Shown here: one piece after another, positions 1 to 14,000 of the stretch
Layout: each line of letters opens with the position of its first letter
Numbering within the stretch: the stretch's first letter is position 1
Source of the DNA: Echinococcus granulosus
Taxonomy: Eukaryota > Platyhelminthes > Cestoda > Cyclophyllidea > Taeniidae
Length of the DNA stretch: 64,000 nucleotides
Assembly: GCF_000524195.1 (NCBI RefSeq)
Contig: NW_020170425.1
Span: 200,163 to 264,162, forward strand
Direction: 5' to 3'
Position numbers and translations under genes: made by a program
Notes under the pieces: model-generated
What the model saw: only the letters and a program-made list of their open reading frames with translations
Databases searched by the model: none
What the model was told of the DNA's origin: nothing

Positions 1-869
1 GAACCTTACCAAAATGAGAAAAAATTTCTGTAGTGCCTGAATTCGTTAAATTGCTATTCCAACTTTATAGATTATCTGTTTGACAGTCGTCAAAGTCATA
101 ATCAGAATTATATACCTAATTTTTTAGCCTTGTTGCCATTTTTTCCTTTGTAATAAATTTGACATCATTTTGTAATTTAGTGTGTTTTAATTTCTACCGT
201 AGCTATTGCCATTTCAAATTCCATAGCTAAAATAGCGGGATCTAACTGTAATGCTTGAAAACAAACTTGGCGATTTAACTTACGGAGTTTCGTTTTCGGG
301 ACAAAATGCTACTACTTTGGCAGTTGTGACATTGGTTCTACGCAGTGGCACACTTTTGCTTTTGGCTTAAATTTGTCCATCAATTTTTGATTATTTTCGG
401 ACGACACTTTTTTGGTTTTGACCTACACGCATGCAAATCCTATTTTTTGGAAACACATCAAGGTTTTTGTCAAGTACTTTATGGTTTTTAGGTCTAAATA
501 TATAGTTTAATATTTTTATTCTAATGGCTAGTTTCTTACTTGAACATTCTTATTGGTCGGATTCGACATTGGTGATACATAAATATTTTTTCATTCTGTA
601 ATGCCTACTTTTGTTGTCACTGCTACTCAAATCTGTGATGAATTAACATATTTTGCTTTGTGCTTTGTTTCTAAAGTTGGTTAAAGTTTAAAATGAGCCA
701 TCTGCTCGAGTTCAGTTTAACCTGTGTTCGACTGATTTTTAAGTTTTTGCCTAATTTTTAATTTGCAATTAGATATTTCGTATGCTTTTCGTAATAATGA
801 AAATTTTTGAATGCTATGTACTTCTTTTAGAAAGACTAATTTAATCTTTTCATTGCGCTACTTGAAATT
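1..869. other. AT-rich 5' flank of the kinesin gene
   Basis: This stretch is AT-rich with frequent stops in all frames and no open frame that resembles a protein. It lies immediately upstream of the KIF3A start codon and must hold its 5' UTR and probably its promoter. I see no clear TATA box or initiator, so I mark no specific site. Confidence 0.5.
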
Positions 870-3800
870 ATGACAACATCCGAGAATGTTAAAGTATGTG
901 TTCGTTGTCGCCCTTTAAGTGAAGTAGAGGAGCAAACTAATTGCTCGGTTGTTGTGGAGGTATGCTGTTTTTTGTACCATATGTTATTTCCAAGGTTAAT
1001 GAAGAAACTGCTACTGTTTCGTTGAAGCATCCCACCAGAAGAGAAGATGAACCACCAAAATCATTTGTATTCGATTACACTTTCGGATTTGAGAGCAAAC
1101 AGCTTGACATTTACAATAAAGTTGCTAGACCGGTTGTGGAGCAAATTTTTGGGGGCTACAATGGTAAGTCGTTTCGTCTCTTTCTAGTCTCTATTTTCAG
1201 GAACTATTCTTGCTTATGGTCAGACTGGAACTGGCAAAACCTTTACTATGGATGGGATGCGTGCAGCCGCAGAGTTGAGAGGGATAATACCAAACTCATT
1301 TGCACATATTTTTGGTCACATCGCAAAGGCGGATTCCAAGACCACATTTCTCGTTCACATATCATATCTTGAAGTCTACAATGAGGAGGTAACTTCAATT
1401 TTGCAAAAGCATTTTCACCTAAAAGATCAGGGATTTGTTAGTGAGGAATCAAAAAAAGAAGCTAGAAGTAAAGGAACGACCAGATTGTGGGGTTTATGTA
1501 AGAGATCTGTCAAGCGTAATGGTTCACTCTCCCAATGAAATGGAAAGGCTTATGAATTTAGGAAGCCGTAATCGTAGGTTATACCTTGAAATTTGTTTTC
1601 AGATTTCGCAGTGATGCACATATTTTTTAGGTGTTAGTAATATAGTCATAATAGACCTCACAAATCTTTAGTTTTGTTACTACTATTCCTACAGAAAGAA
1701 GTGTTTTATGATGTTAAAAGCCTGGTTAAGGTTCTCCACTTTTAAACTTCTTAGATATTTGTGTTGTTCCAGCACATTTTGACTTGTCCCCTCTTTTAAT
1801 TGTATTGATTTGTTCTGAGATTTGTTAGGTTCTTAATTTTGCTACTTACCTTTTGTTGAGCAAATCTCCATGAAGTTGAAGTAATAATAATTTACCCTAG
1901 TTCCATTTGCAAACTACTGAGATATAAGAATACCCTGAAGCTGCTATGAAATTGTACTATTCATTTTGTGCTGACCTATGTTTACCGAAAATACTTTCTG
2001 CCTCTCGGAATTCTTTAATAACCACAAACAATAACTTTTCATATAATTAAAGCTCACTCAGGACTGCGAGTGTGCTTGTAGTTATTTTTGCCCAACGAAA
2101 GTCACATCGGAAAGTCAACATGATCAGTTGGTCGGGCACCAGGTGCAATATTTATGACCACCAAAGACACCATCTTTGTGTAAACGTACCACTTTCCGTT
2201 GTAATCAGGCGCTCGATTGTCACTATCCAACTAATACAGGTTGCACTGCGGCCACTAATATGAACGAACATAGTTCGCGTTCCCATGCAATTTTCTCTAT
2301 AACCGTTGAGTGCTCCGAACTCCTTGGGGACGAAAAGCGGATTCTTCGACAGGGAAAATTGCATCTCGTTGATTTGGCGGTGTGTTTTTATGTCCTTTTG
2401 TTCGAGTATCCACGCAAACCTAATAATCACATTTCAAAATGAAAAGTTTTTTTGGTTAATTTGCTATCAAAAGCTGGTAAATGATTTGGATTAAATGAAA
2501 CGTACTTTTGGAGCAGGAATGGGAGACTTTATCGTTTAATCCACCCAAACTGAACTTATGTACAAGTAGGTGTATTGTAAATCCATATGTGGTGAAGGCT
2601 AAGCAGAAATAATTTTGCTTTCTTAATTTAGGATGAGCTATAAAATTGTCTGGTCAAAGTAGCGTAGACAGTTTTAAAGAATTCTTAATGTTAAGGTAAA
2701 ACAATAATTTAAGTTTGGTTGGTATTACAAAAAGTTTGCTTTTGCATTCAAGGGTTCTGAAAGGCAATCCAAAACCGGAGCTGAGGGACAACGTTTGTAT
2801 GAATCAAATAAGATTAATCTCTCCCTTGCAACACTTGGAAATGTTATCTCAGCACTTGCGGATGGTAAATCCACCCATGTTCCGTACAGAAACTCGAAAC
2901 TCACCAGGCTTTTGCAAGATTCTCTAGGTGGAAATTCCAAAACCGTAATGGTACGTATTTCTTTAATCTTCAAAGTCAATATTTATCCTTTCTTTGATAA
3001 GCTACATAATAATCTTACTAAAATGTTTCGGACGCTTGTGTTATTATAATAACACTGAATTTCTATTGAATATGAAATTTCATTAAACTTCGTTTTGTCA
3101 ACAAAAATACATTAAACTAAATTGGATGCAGAAAATTTGTTTTCTGATTGTCTATACTTCCTGTAAAATAATAAAAGATTCCAAAGACTTGTAGATAAGA
3201 CATTACCGCTATGGCAGAATAAGGAATTTTAAAGGGAATGTAAAAACCTTTCTTGGTGGTTTAATTAGCAGCTGTCTTAGATAATTATTTTGCAGTTGTA
3301 TCGTTTTGCCTCTCAATTATGCCTTAATGTTATTATTTCCATTGTTTGGTTCATTTTGAAAAAACCTATTTCTTTTTATAGTTACTTCCGTGTTTCCCCA
3401 TTCTGTTCAATTTCCATTGTATACGTGCATTAAAATTTTGTTTGAACAGCTATTGAACGACTGGTATTTTTAATACTAAAATGAATAAGTTCGTTGAAAC
3501 ATTGATTGAAAATGTATGTGTAAAAATGCACTGCTTTGGCTATTTTTGCAGAGTGTAGGACAGACTTCCGTAGAAGGCTGCTCAGTCAGTTTTGTTGAAT
3601 TTCGAGTAGCCTAGCACGTCCATACATTCGTACTCGTAGATCGCTAATATCGGGCCCACCGACTACAATTACGACGAGTCAATAAGCACGCTACGCTATG
3701 CCAGTCGAGCAAAGTTGATAAAAAATGCCGCCCGAGTTAACGAAGACCCCAAAGACGCTCTGATTCGACAGTTCCAAAAGGAGATCGCAGAACTTCGTGC

Positions 3801-6800
3801 ACAACTTAGTGATGGTTGTTTTTGACTTAATTATGGTTTCTTGTGGCGAGGTCCTTGCATATTTTGGAGCATTTATTTAAAGTACTTTGTCTTCATTAAT
3901 TGTCCATCTACATGCCATTAGAGAAACCCTATGATTGCAATCTGATTTGTTAAACAGTAAATGATATTGCCATCGTCATGGTACAGAATTACAAAGTGCA
4001 ATTTTTTCATTTATTTACCCATTAGTTGAGATTCCAATGTTGCATATATCGTCCTGCTCCACTAATTATGAGTTAAATAGAATTGAAATAGCGTTGGTCT
4101 TTTATTTTGCTATCTGAAGTCGTTGTAAACGTGCGTTATAATGTATAGTTCATTTTTTAAGTCTGATTATTGCATCATCTAGCTATATAAGGCCCCAAAT
4201 CTGGTTCAAATCTATCATGCTCTCTTCGGTCGTCAACTATTTTAGTCTTTTTATGACTTATTAAGATAAAATCATTCCGTAGAGTAGTAGTAGCAGTAGC
4301 GATTTCTAACAAATACTAACGTTTTGCAGACATTGCTTGCACCGAAATGGGTGCCGCAGAGCTTCAGAATGAAATGCCCAAGGGAGGTGGAGGTTTGAAA
4401 AAGAAAAAAGGTGAGAATAAATTGAGTCAGGAACAAATATGTGAAATTGAAAGTATGATTAATGCTGACCGACGAAAACTGGAAGAACAGAAGGATATGG
4501 AAGTTGAACAAAGGAATGAAATCAAGGTTTTTCAATTCTTATTCACCATACTTATACTCTTATGCATATTTCACATAAATCAACCGACTGCAATGGGCAA
4601 TTTTGAGTCTTGAAAAATAGTGCGAAAAATTAATTTAACGTAGATGAAGTTCTAGCATGACTACCTTATTGAGGGCGATAATCAGGTACTATTTCCATGC
4701 TTTCCGTTTGCATGAAGGTCATTACTGGACGTTCAAATCATTCCACCTCCAGGTAGTGGCCTATCTGTTGATTAAAAACCAAAGGTCATCTCTTTACTCT
4801 CATTCGTAACTATTCTAAAGGTTCACTAAGTTTAAATCCCAACATTTCTTCGGTTTTAACTTCAAATTTTTATGCAGACAAGCCGTCGATTTAACCGCTA
4901 CAGATATTGCATGGGACATTATTTGGGTGATAAAGTTTACGTGGTTGATCTACACCAATATGTATTGGGAGTGTTTGTAAGCTTTCAAGTAGTTCAGTCG
5001 ATTTTTCTACTTAATGCCCATACGCACAATTCTCCATTCTTTAGCCAGGAAGCTAATCAGAATCTCGAAGTTCGAATGAGTGAAATAAAAGTTTTTGCAG
5101 AAATGCTCCATTAAAACAAACTGAAGCGGTTATATATCCCAAAATTTGCTAAGATGTGAATGTGGAGCGAGACTCCTCGGTCTCCGCTTCCCGATTCCTA
5201 GCGTTCCTAGACAAGCCCGATTGGTTTGCTTTGGACATCTTTATTAAAGACGACAAGATGTATAGGGAAAATACAATATTCAAGAAGGAGGGGAGCCGCA
5301 GTCACTAGGTAAGGGAGAGGGCGATCCAGTTACAAGGTTCGAATTTCCTGCTTGCCTCCTCCCTGAAAGGCACATTAAAACAACATAAGTATTACATGAA
5401 CATGACCAAAATGACTGAGTAATATTCCTCATCATTACAAGAGTTCTAATTTTTGACAATGTACTACAAATTATATTCGCGATACCCACGTCCATTTATT
5501 GCGCCGAGGTAATTCATGCAACTGCTACTTTTGCCTGTGAATTGCAGATGGCACATATTCTAAAAGTGTACAAGGCATTACAAAAATGCCTTAATTACCA
5601 TATAACTAAAGTTACGGAGATAACGTCGTGTCAGTAACTATCTCATGATTTGCTGCTGCTGGATAGAAACGCCTGGGTGAGAAGGAGGAGGAGTTAGCAT
5701 GTGCACGGCGGGCGCAGGTGGAGGTGCGGACACGCATGGAGGCGCTGGAGCGGCGCCTAATAGTCGGTGGACAGAATCTCCTTGAGAAGGCGGAGGCTCA
5801 GGCACGGCTGCTGGAGCGCTCAGCGGAGGAGATGCGGGCTCAAGAGGAGAGGACTCAGGGCTTACGGAAGAAGCTGAAAGAGAAGAAAGAGGAGCGCTTT
5901 AACATTGAAGAGAAATACAACTCACTGCAGGTTTTGTTCTATTTAAAATTGTTTTCACCACCTATCACATGCTTTTGAGAATTCCTCGATTAAAGGTAAT
6001 TAATGTGAGCCTTCGTACGCCGAATCCTACATTTGCCACAAATTTTATCCTATTGAGCTAATTGAGCTGATTACCTCTTCTAATCATTTCAATATAATTG
6101 ATAAGGTGATCCTAACATAGTCCAACTATAAAATGCAAAAAATTTGCTGCATCCTTGAAGATTGGTGAGTCTGGATTTTTGTGTACCTTGTTTGTGCTAT
6201 AAAATTAGGATTTTTCACAATTACATGCAACTCATTACAAAATTTGCTTTAAATTGTTTAAAATTATTGACAAGTAGATATCCCCTGTATTTACGGCTTC
6301 GAAGAATCCTACTACCCCTTAAAATTTGTTTACTGTTTTAATAGGAGGAGGCTACTGGAAAGCGCAGAAAACTCCAAAAACTTACAACACTTTACATGCA
6401 AGCAAAAGCCGAATTGGAAGACTTACGATCTGCAAATACGCGCGAGATGGATGATCTGTTGGAAAACATTCGTCAACTGAACCGAGAACTGCAGTTGCAA
6501 ATCCTCATAATTAATCACTTCATTCCGAAGAACTTCCAGGTGCGTCACTTTTCCCCATCCTATGAACACATAGCACTTCGTAAAATCTTGCATGCGTTAA
6601 CAACCCTAAATTCAATATAGCTGAATATTATTAGCTTAAGTGAGTGATCACAGTCTTATTAATCTTCCTAAAGGCTTTTTTCAACTCATCCACTTACTGA
6701 GTGCTCTTGCAGTTTTCCAACCAAATAAGTAAACAATATTTTCCTTCCATAACATATCTAACTGATGTTTTGCATGATGAAATTTGGTAATGAGCATTCG

Positions 6801-8078
6801 TTGTGAGTTTTTCGGAATCTGTTCTAATGAGATGTCAGCATCCTTTTGATTTAAGCAAATTTTTGGGTGACGGAGTATGTTCCCTAATTTGTGTCCCTTT
6901 GATATTTATGGGTTTTTGAGGCCCAAATAGTTTTGAAAACAAACCTCTTGATCGCATCTTTACCTTCGCTTTGTGCTGTGAACCGTCGAAATTGCAAATT
7001 CATTGATATGTACTACTGAGAATAAACCAAGTTGGAGGAAAGTAAAAATTGTGTAGAAGGCTTGCATGATGTTCTTCATTTTTTTCAACTTTGTTTGTAT
7101 CAAATTTGATTTAAAAGATACTCTACTACATCAGAGCATCATTGAACGGAATGTTCAATGGAATGATGAGGTTGGTGAATGGCAGCTGCACTGCATCGCA
7201 TATGCAGGGAATAATATGAACAGGTCGAAGGAAAATAAGGTGGATTCGGTAAGTTATTGTCCTTTGGATGCTGTCCTGGCAGATTGTAATTATGCATGCT
7301 GTTACATGACTTCTTTCATTAGAGCCATATTTTGAATAATTTCTGGCTACATACTTCGCATTGTAATACTTGTTTACTTATTACGTAGGCACATTATAGT
7401 CGATTTAGCAGGGCTATGAAATCTTGTGTGACTATTGTTTTAATGCGAATGACTATTCCTTTAACAGTTATTGCTTTATCCGTTGGAAATATTAATACAT
7501 CAGTGTAAAACCCAAGATTTGTTTCCCAGCTTTTTTTGTCTTAAAATATTCTAAAATTCTTGAGAATCGTGTTAAAAAATATGTGCGACTGAACGATTAT
7601 CTTTAAAATGTAGGAGAGGAGTAAACAGTATTCTGGAGATGGGGTCACATGTAAGAAGGAGTATCTTATTTCTAGCTATCTCATACACCCTTTTGTCTCG
7701 TTTAATCATTCCTCCTTAGTATCATTACACAAGCAAGTAGGGCGTTTAATTGGATTCACGTAACTAATTTCTGTCAAGAAAGAGATAAGTGAAATATGTG
7801 TTTAAATCCTTCCTAAGGTAGTGCTGCCTAGACATTATTTCCTCTTGGCTGTATATTGTAATAGGGGAGTTAGTGTGAGTTATCTATCCGATATTTTTTC
7901 TGTATCTGTGGGTGCTAGGCCTCGACTACTTTTTATCGCCTTTTAGGCAGGTGATGACAACTTCCTGAACGTTTACCTCAGCTACAATACTGCTGATGGA
8001 GAAAAAAGAAGAACTTTATCTAAAAGGAAAAAGAAACGGGGTACTATTAATCATATTTCGCGAACTCTTCTCTCTTAA
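870..8078 (+). CDS. KIF3A: Kinesin-II motor subunit, KIF3A type (12 exons, 669 aa)
   Basis: Plus-end microtubule motor subunit; in known species it pairs with KIF3B/C and KAP3 for anterograde intraflagellar transport. Exons: 870-959, 995-1163, 1201-1388, 1426-1573, 2240-2379, 2753-2950, 3640-3814, 4330-4526, 5667-5930, 6345-6539, 7135-7248, 7947-8078; every junction keeps frame. Motor domain is about residues 8-345: P-loop GQTGTGKT (93-100), switch I NEHSSRSH (207-214), switch II DLAGSE (243-248), then [20 protein letters not shown] neck (about 346-400) contains KKKKG but lacks the acidic run usual in KIF3A. A coiled coil (about 400-580) includes the family block [12 protein letters not shown]. 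The tail has [10 protein letters not shown] and a basic end (KRKKKR). Vertebrate KIF3A is about 700 residues, so this looks full length. The assignment over KIF3B rests on the [17 protein letters not shown] block and the C-terminal block. Introns 1-3 are only 35, 37 and 37 bases. A solo LTR sits in intron 8. Confidence 0.95.
5157..5160. repeat. Target-site duplication TGAA, left side
   Basis: The four bases before the LTR are repeated exactly at 5397-5400. This marks an integration event. Confidence 0.8.
5161..5396. mobile_element. Solo LTR (copy 1) inside KIF3A intron 8
   Basis: A 236-bp element that begins TGTGGAGCGAG and ends TATTACA, i.e. TG...CA termini as in LTR retroelements. It is flanked by the perfect 4-bp direct repeat TGAA (5157-5160 and 5397-5400). 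A second copy lies at 63111-63351 with a different flanking duplication, which fixes the element ends. There is no internal coding region or second LTR nearby, so it is a solo LTR, or an LTR of a very small non-autonomous element. Orientation is unclear: AATAAA is present only when read on the minus strand (near 5240). It belongs to an intron of 1140 bases, so it should not affect the protein. Confidence 0.85.
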
Positions 8079-11000
8079 TGTACCAGTGGTTTAAAAAACC
8101 GAATGTTGCATGTGATGTTGTCTGTTGCTTCCCCTTGCTCATGATCATCAGTCCCCTGCCTCTGTCTTGTGCCACATGAAGGAACCTGACATTCCTCGTT
8201 TTGTCGCATCCTCTTAAGTGTGAGCAGATATAACACTGTTCCGCAGATTTATCTGTTCTGCATATTTGTCATAAAGTTTATGGGAGTCCTTGTCCTTTTC
8301 ACACGTAGTTGATTATTATCAAATCTAGCCTTTTTCCATTTATTTTCCCCTTTTAATTAAAATAGAGTTTTTGTGCATCCCTATTGGAAATTTGATGTTT
8401 TGATCGCAAGCATAATGTATTAAAATGGCCAGCTAATAAATGGCAAAGCATTTTATTAATTTTTATCCAAGTAACTACCTACTAGTTCCTTTACACATTT
8501 GCATTGAATTTGATCTGAAACAAACTACTGTGCACTTGTGTATTATAGGCGGAATTAAAACTGCCATTTTGTCACAGTTAGTGAGATCTTTGCACAGTTC
8601 AGATTCGTCCTAATTATACGTCCCTGAGGATAATTTTATCGCTGATTCATAGCTTTGTTCTGTAGCAACAAGCCTCTCGCGTATTTTGCTGACGGATGCA
8701 GCACTCCCTACCGTCATCACTTCATAGTTACAGACTTGATGAAAATTTCTGCTGAAAACAGGCAACAACGCATTTGGTTAAAGCTGAAATAACAATTGCC
8801 ACCTAAAATCATACGCTGACTCTCCCTACGGTCAACATATTTTTTTCATAGTGCAATTTCATGATTCCTACTACTGGTTTGCCATTCTATAACGTCATAA
8901 ATCAAACTGAAGATATAGTGCTTAAATGGGGGTTTCCGAAAGAATTGGTTGACACATTCATTGAAGAATGTGAATGCAGCCGAATAAACCGAAACAACTA
9001 CTTTTATCACCCAATCCTTCCTAAATTCAAGTGTTAGCTTTGAAAATGAAATGTCGGTCCTACATTGCACTATTTGCCCTCAGAAAGTCATTGCTATGAT
9101 GATTTGCGATAAATGGCACGATGACTTGTCTCTTTCCCAACTCTTATTCTTTCTTATTACTGTCATGGTCCAGTAATCGTGCTGATTCCGACCCGGTTAT
9201 GGTCACGCGGAGGTTTGCTATTACCCCTTCGCCTCCAGCACTTCGAGTGCTTTTAGGCCAAGAAGAGAACAATTAGCACTATGAAATTCACTTTTGCTGC
9301 TTAGCTCATAAAGACTCAAAGGCAACTAAGAGTAAAAAAATACATCGGAGGCTTCATACCTTGAATTTGGAATCTACCAGTTCACTGCTACTTCGTTGAC
9401 TAACTGCAAATTCTAATTTTTGAGATCGAATAATTGTTGAAGTAAGTCCATCAGAGCAAAAGCCCTTTCGAATCCCAGATCCCAACTTTTATTCTACTCA
9501 AATTTTCCCAAACACTGCCTCGGTGTGAAGGTTGCTGTCAAAGTCAAACCAACGATTTTTGCACCAGTAGCTCAAAAAGGTAAGAACGCCAACGAAGTAA
9601 GGGTGTAATGTTGTAGCTAAGCCTAATGCAACGCCTCGTGACTACCAGACAGGATATCTAAATAAACAAAAGGCTGTAAACTCAAATTATATGCCTCAAA
9701 GCAGTCCTATCGGACTTGTCAATTTTGAATCCTCAGGTGTTAAAGGTGGCGAATCAGGGTATATGTGATCTATTTGCTAAAACCCAAAACTAACTTTAAT
9801 TGTCTCGCGATTTCCGCTGGTTGCTGCCACACTGGTCAATAATAGGAGTAGATCCTCTTTCATTACTGACGCAGGCAGTAATGAATTCTACATTCTCCTC
9901 AATTTTCTTAAAAACACCTTAAATCGGCTATAGATATAAGACCTTTTGATGGTTTTGTTGAGGTATCACAAACTCTCTTTGGCATTTTGGAGCTCCTGCT
10001 AACTCCTTGACGGCTCTTATCTCAAATTTAGGTAGTTTCGGGTTTAATAGTTGATTATTTCTTAATTTTTGACTTGAAGTGTATGCTACAATTTCCTAAA
10101 ACCCAATCTCTCAATTTCCCGTTTATTCTCAATCAAAACTTAACAGTTTAGTGAATTTCTGCTCCATGATTAAGCTAATTCGGCTTGAGCTAAAGGGCCA
10201 CTCAGTATCTACAATAGCAGTTATTTCGCTTGGCATGAGTGATCTTGTTAGGAGAGTATTAAGTCAACTACTGGTAAAAGTTTCACGTGCAAATGTCCAG
10301 TTATTAGCCTTAGTAACTCCCAGACAGGATAGTAAGCCCCTCCTCAGCAAGTTTCCGCTACAGCAAAATTGGGCCATGTTTGAACCTGGAGATATTCTGT
10401 ACTAGTTTTAGAGCTCGTTTTTCCTCTCTGGGCTTGGAGATGCATGCCTTCAGGTTTTGCTTAATGGTAGTTCGAGAGACTTATTTAAAACTCGTAGTCC
10501 GTTTTGGCTCTTTGGTCACGCTTTCCTTCAACTCGGCCTAAATATTCAATAGGTTATCTTTTCGGATGTAGTGAATTTAACCACTACCAACTTAGAAGCA
10601 ACCGCCATTTACCAAAATGGTATTTTTACTGATGCCTCTACTTTACATATTTGTAACTGAAGACTGTGTGAATTATTTGGGAAGTTGTTGTTACAGCATT
10701 ACACTCAACACAGAAGTGTATTTTGGTTTCTTGAGTTTTTTTTGTACTCTAAATTATTGGTAGATATAAACAGCTATGATTCCAATACTGGTCGTTTTCC
10801 CCATTGTTGAATGCTTAAATGTCAACCGATTCCCAATAAATTTTGCTCCCTAGCAGCTTCTCTTTAAAGCTTTTTCCGTTCTATTCTTAACTTTTCAGAA
10901 CTAATAAAACCCTCATTTGATCTTCAGTTGCCTGGTAGCTCTACATACTCTAACGTACGTTGGGAATCGCCTTGAATTTCCTCACTTCCGATGCCGGTTT

Positions 11001-14000
11001 TGTGTTTCTTTTCTCTTAAGTTACCATCAATCTGCTTCATAAATACTCCAACAACTGGCATTAACAGAATCTTAGAGCAAAATGGCCACCCTCTTTAGCA
11101 AATTTATCGGCGTTTCAACTCAGGCAAGGGATGCTAAGGGCAGCACTAATTATGCCCTCCTCTGTTAAGAGACCTCGCAAATGTTCGTTACGCACAAATT
11201 TTACCGCTATCAACGACTAAGTAACCACGGAAATTCATCTGTAGTCATTGCAAGTCGTTAGCGAAATCCCTTTGTCGCAGCGTCCGACTATGGTGTGTTG
11301 TACTAGCTGCTTACTCATACAATTCCCAAAACCGTAATGAAAAGCTCATTCTACCTGTTAGCCTTTGGGAACATGTATCCCCCGATTGTCTCCTTGCGCA
11401 CTTATTGTTGTTTAACTCTTGACAGACGGGAAGCAATACCGCGTTATTGCCCCAAAAAGAGTGGACATTAGACATAAAAGAAGGAACTACAGAAGTCCAT
11501 AAATGTTGTAGGAGCTTTTGGTTACACTTGATGGATTACTGTCTTGGATATCAAATTATTACCCCGCGTACACTGAGACTATTAATCTTGAAAGATTTAT
11601 GTTACAGTGTTAAGAAGATTAAGTCCTTAGCCCGCCCTATTTGCGTTTACATACAGTTCATTTGGAACCACTCGTTAGACTCCTTTTTTGATGACTACAT
11701 GCTGACTACTGCTATCATTTAGTGGGAAATCCATGCGTTAGTTATTCCAGGTTTGTGCTCAAAGCGTTTGGAGGTATATTCTGCTACTTTGCCCACCGCG
11801 GATTTTGCTCTTAAAGCATTTTACAAAAATTTCAGCGGAGAAGGAGTACTGTGCGCATTGCTAGTTTTTGATGGGCCGCATGCCGGTTGTCGCCATTTAT
11901 AACTACCCCCATGCATCGGAATTGCACTAGTGCTGCAAGAGACCCATCAAATCTGTCAAGCTGTACATTTTCATGGGACTGGAACATAGTGTGGACAACT
12001 TCCCGAAGCAGTGTTGCACTGGTCCACTTCAAATGATAAAAAAGCCTTGTATAGCTGTTTAGTAGTCATGATCTTGGGACAAAAATGTTCTTTTAGACTC
12101 AGCAGAGGTCTCATACTATCGAAAGAATAAGCTCACACCATTAGGCAAAACTGTTCTAAAGACTGCGAGCACTTGTACTTGTCTACTTTAAGACTTAGAT
12201 GCAGATTATATCCACAAAAGACATACTGGTCAGATTGTGTATAATTAATTCACTTCTGATACTCTCGACTTAAAGAAAATTTTTGGTATTTCCAGGTGTT
12301 TTAAATTCCACACCTACCACGAAAGACAGAACTCCGAATGAACCACAGCGAAGCAGTAACAAAAGTTATATCCTGCCTTGTTTCAATTTTACTGTAATTT
12401 TTACCATAACATTCAATTGAAAAGCACTCGCTTTTGACAACAAATAAATATTATGCATCATGGGGGATGGAAAATACGCAAAGGATAATAAGTTCTTCAA
12501 GAATTAATCAGAGTTTACACGCGAAATTAGTGTTTGGAATTTAAAAAACTGTTTGTACTTGGCGACTTCTTTTTTCGTCATTCCCATAGAATGTATTGAC
12601 TACAAGAATATGAACATATCGAAAATCAGGTGATTCGCTCCTTAAAATTGAAGTTTAAACTAAACTGTTGCACTCTCAAAGAGTTTCTCCTACCATTTGC
12701 AGTAATACGATTTTTTACCACAAAAAATTAAATAGAATTGGCTGCTTATATCTGGTATACCATTTTTCGTATCGTTTGTGAATACTCAAATCAGGAATGC
12801 TTCTTTCGTGACAATTTAAACTTGAAATAAAGGGACTGTGTACAAATTGCAAGGAATTTCTTTTTTCTATGTTTATTTCCTCGATAGGTCTTGGAGATTA
12901 GCCATTTATCAGCATGGCCAGAAGGCTATGCGGTGGTGGGAAGCACAGGCTGTGTAGACTGAAGGGTCAGGATAGTCGAACGTACAGATAAAATTAAACT
13001 GTCAGGGAATTTACTCTGATTCCATTTTAAATTAATTTCAGTGCTTATTCTTCAAAGTTTTAGTCGATACCTTACTTAGTTTCCTGAAATAATACCTGTT
13101 TAGTTTTGTGAGATTAATTTGGAACTTAAAGCAGATTAAAAATTTCGTGCAAACTTACTTCATGACCATTATTAAATTTACTTTTCAGCTAAAACTCCCG
13201 GGTCGATTGCACCACTTCTCGAGGTTTTATTGGCTTACTGCCGCTTTCGGTGACAGGCTGCTACCCAAATTATACTCTTGCAAAACGCTGAGCAACAAGC
13301 TTTACTTAAAATATATTCCATTTCAGTAATTTTAGAACGTTTTAACTCCAAAGACTACCTTACCACTTGATCTTGACATTTAAATGTGAAGCGGAGTTAA
13401 GCTGGTTTTACAAAATATGTTCACTAGTAAAAACGACATAATTTCGCACGTCGCGGCAGGTTCGGAGAATGAAAAGAAATAGGCGCCATTTCAGTGTGAA
13501 GCAATTTTAATAAAACGTTTTGCTGTTAATAGCTTGGTAAGTTTGCGCATACAACAGGCATTCCGAAAAAAATTTTTTTGCTACAGTTGACTAGTTTATA
13601 CCACACTGATTGTCGCTTACTCTCCAAGAGCCATCGAGGGAATGGACATACAGAAAAGAAATTCCTTGCGATTTGTACGGAGTTCCTTTATTTGAAGCTT
13701 AAATTGCAATGGAAGAACCATTCTTTGTTCACAAGCGGTACGAAAAGTGGAATGCCAGATATAAACAGACAATTTTATTTAATTTTTTGTGCTATAAATT
13801 CGTATTACCACAAATAGTAGGAGGAACCCTTTGAGAATGCCACGGTTTCGTTTTCTTTCCGATTTATAATTCGGTTCATTTGTATACCGACCGGCCTTTG
13901 TGAACCAGGAAAACGTTTAATATGCGGCAGGTGTGGTTATCAATATCGTTGTTTTAATGTGTCAGCTGTATTAGTAATCGCCTAAAATCTGGGTGACCGC

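Noticed and set aside
5330..5350. GGTTCGAATTT inside the LTR resembles a tRNA B box, suggesting a tRNA-derived SINE
   Set aside because: No A box at the right distance, no cloverleaf and no A-rich tail; TG...CA ends with 4-bp duplications fit an LTR much better.
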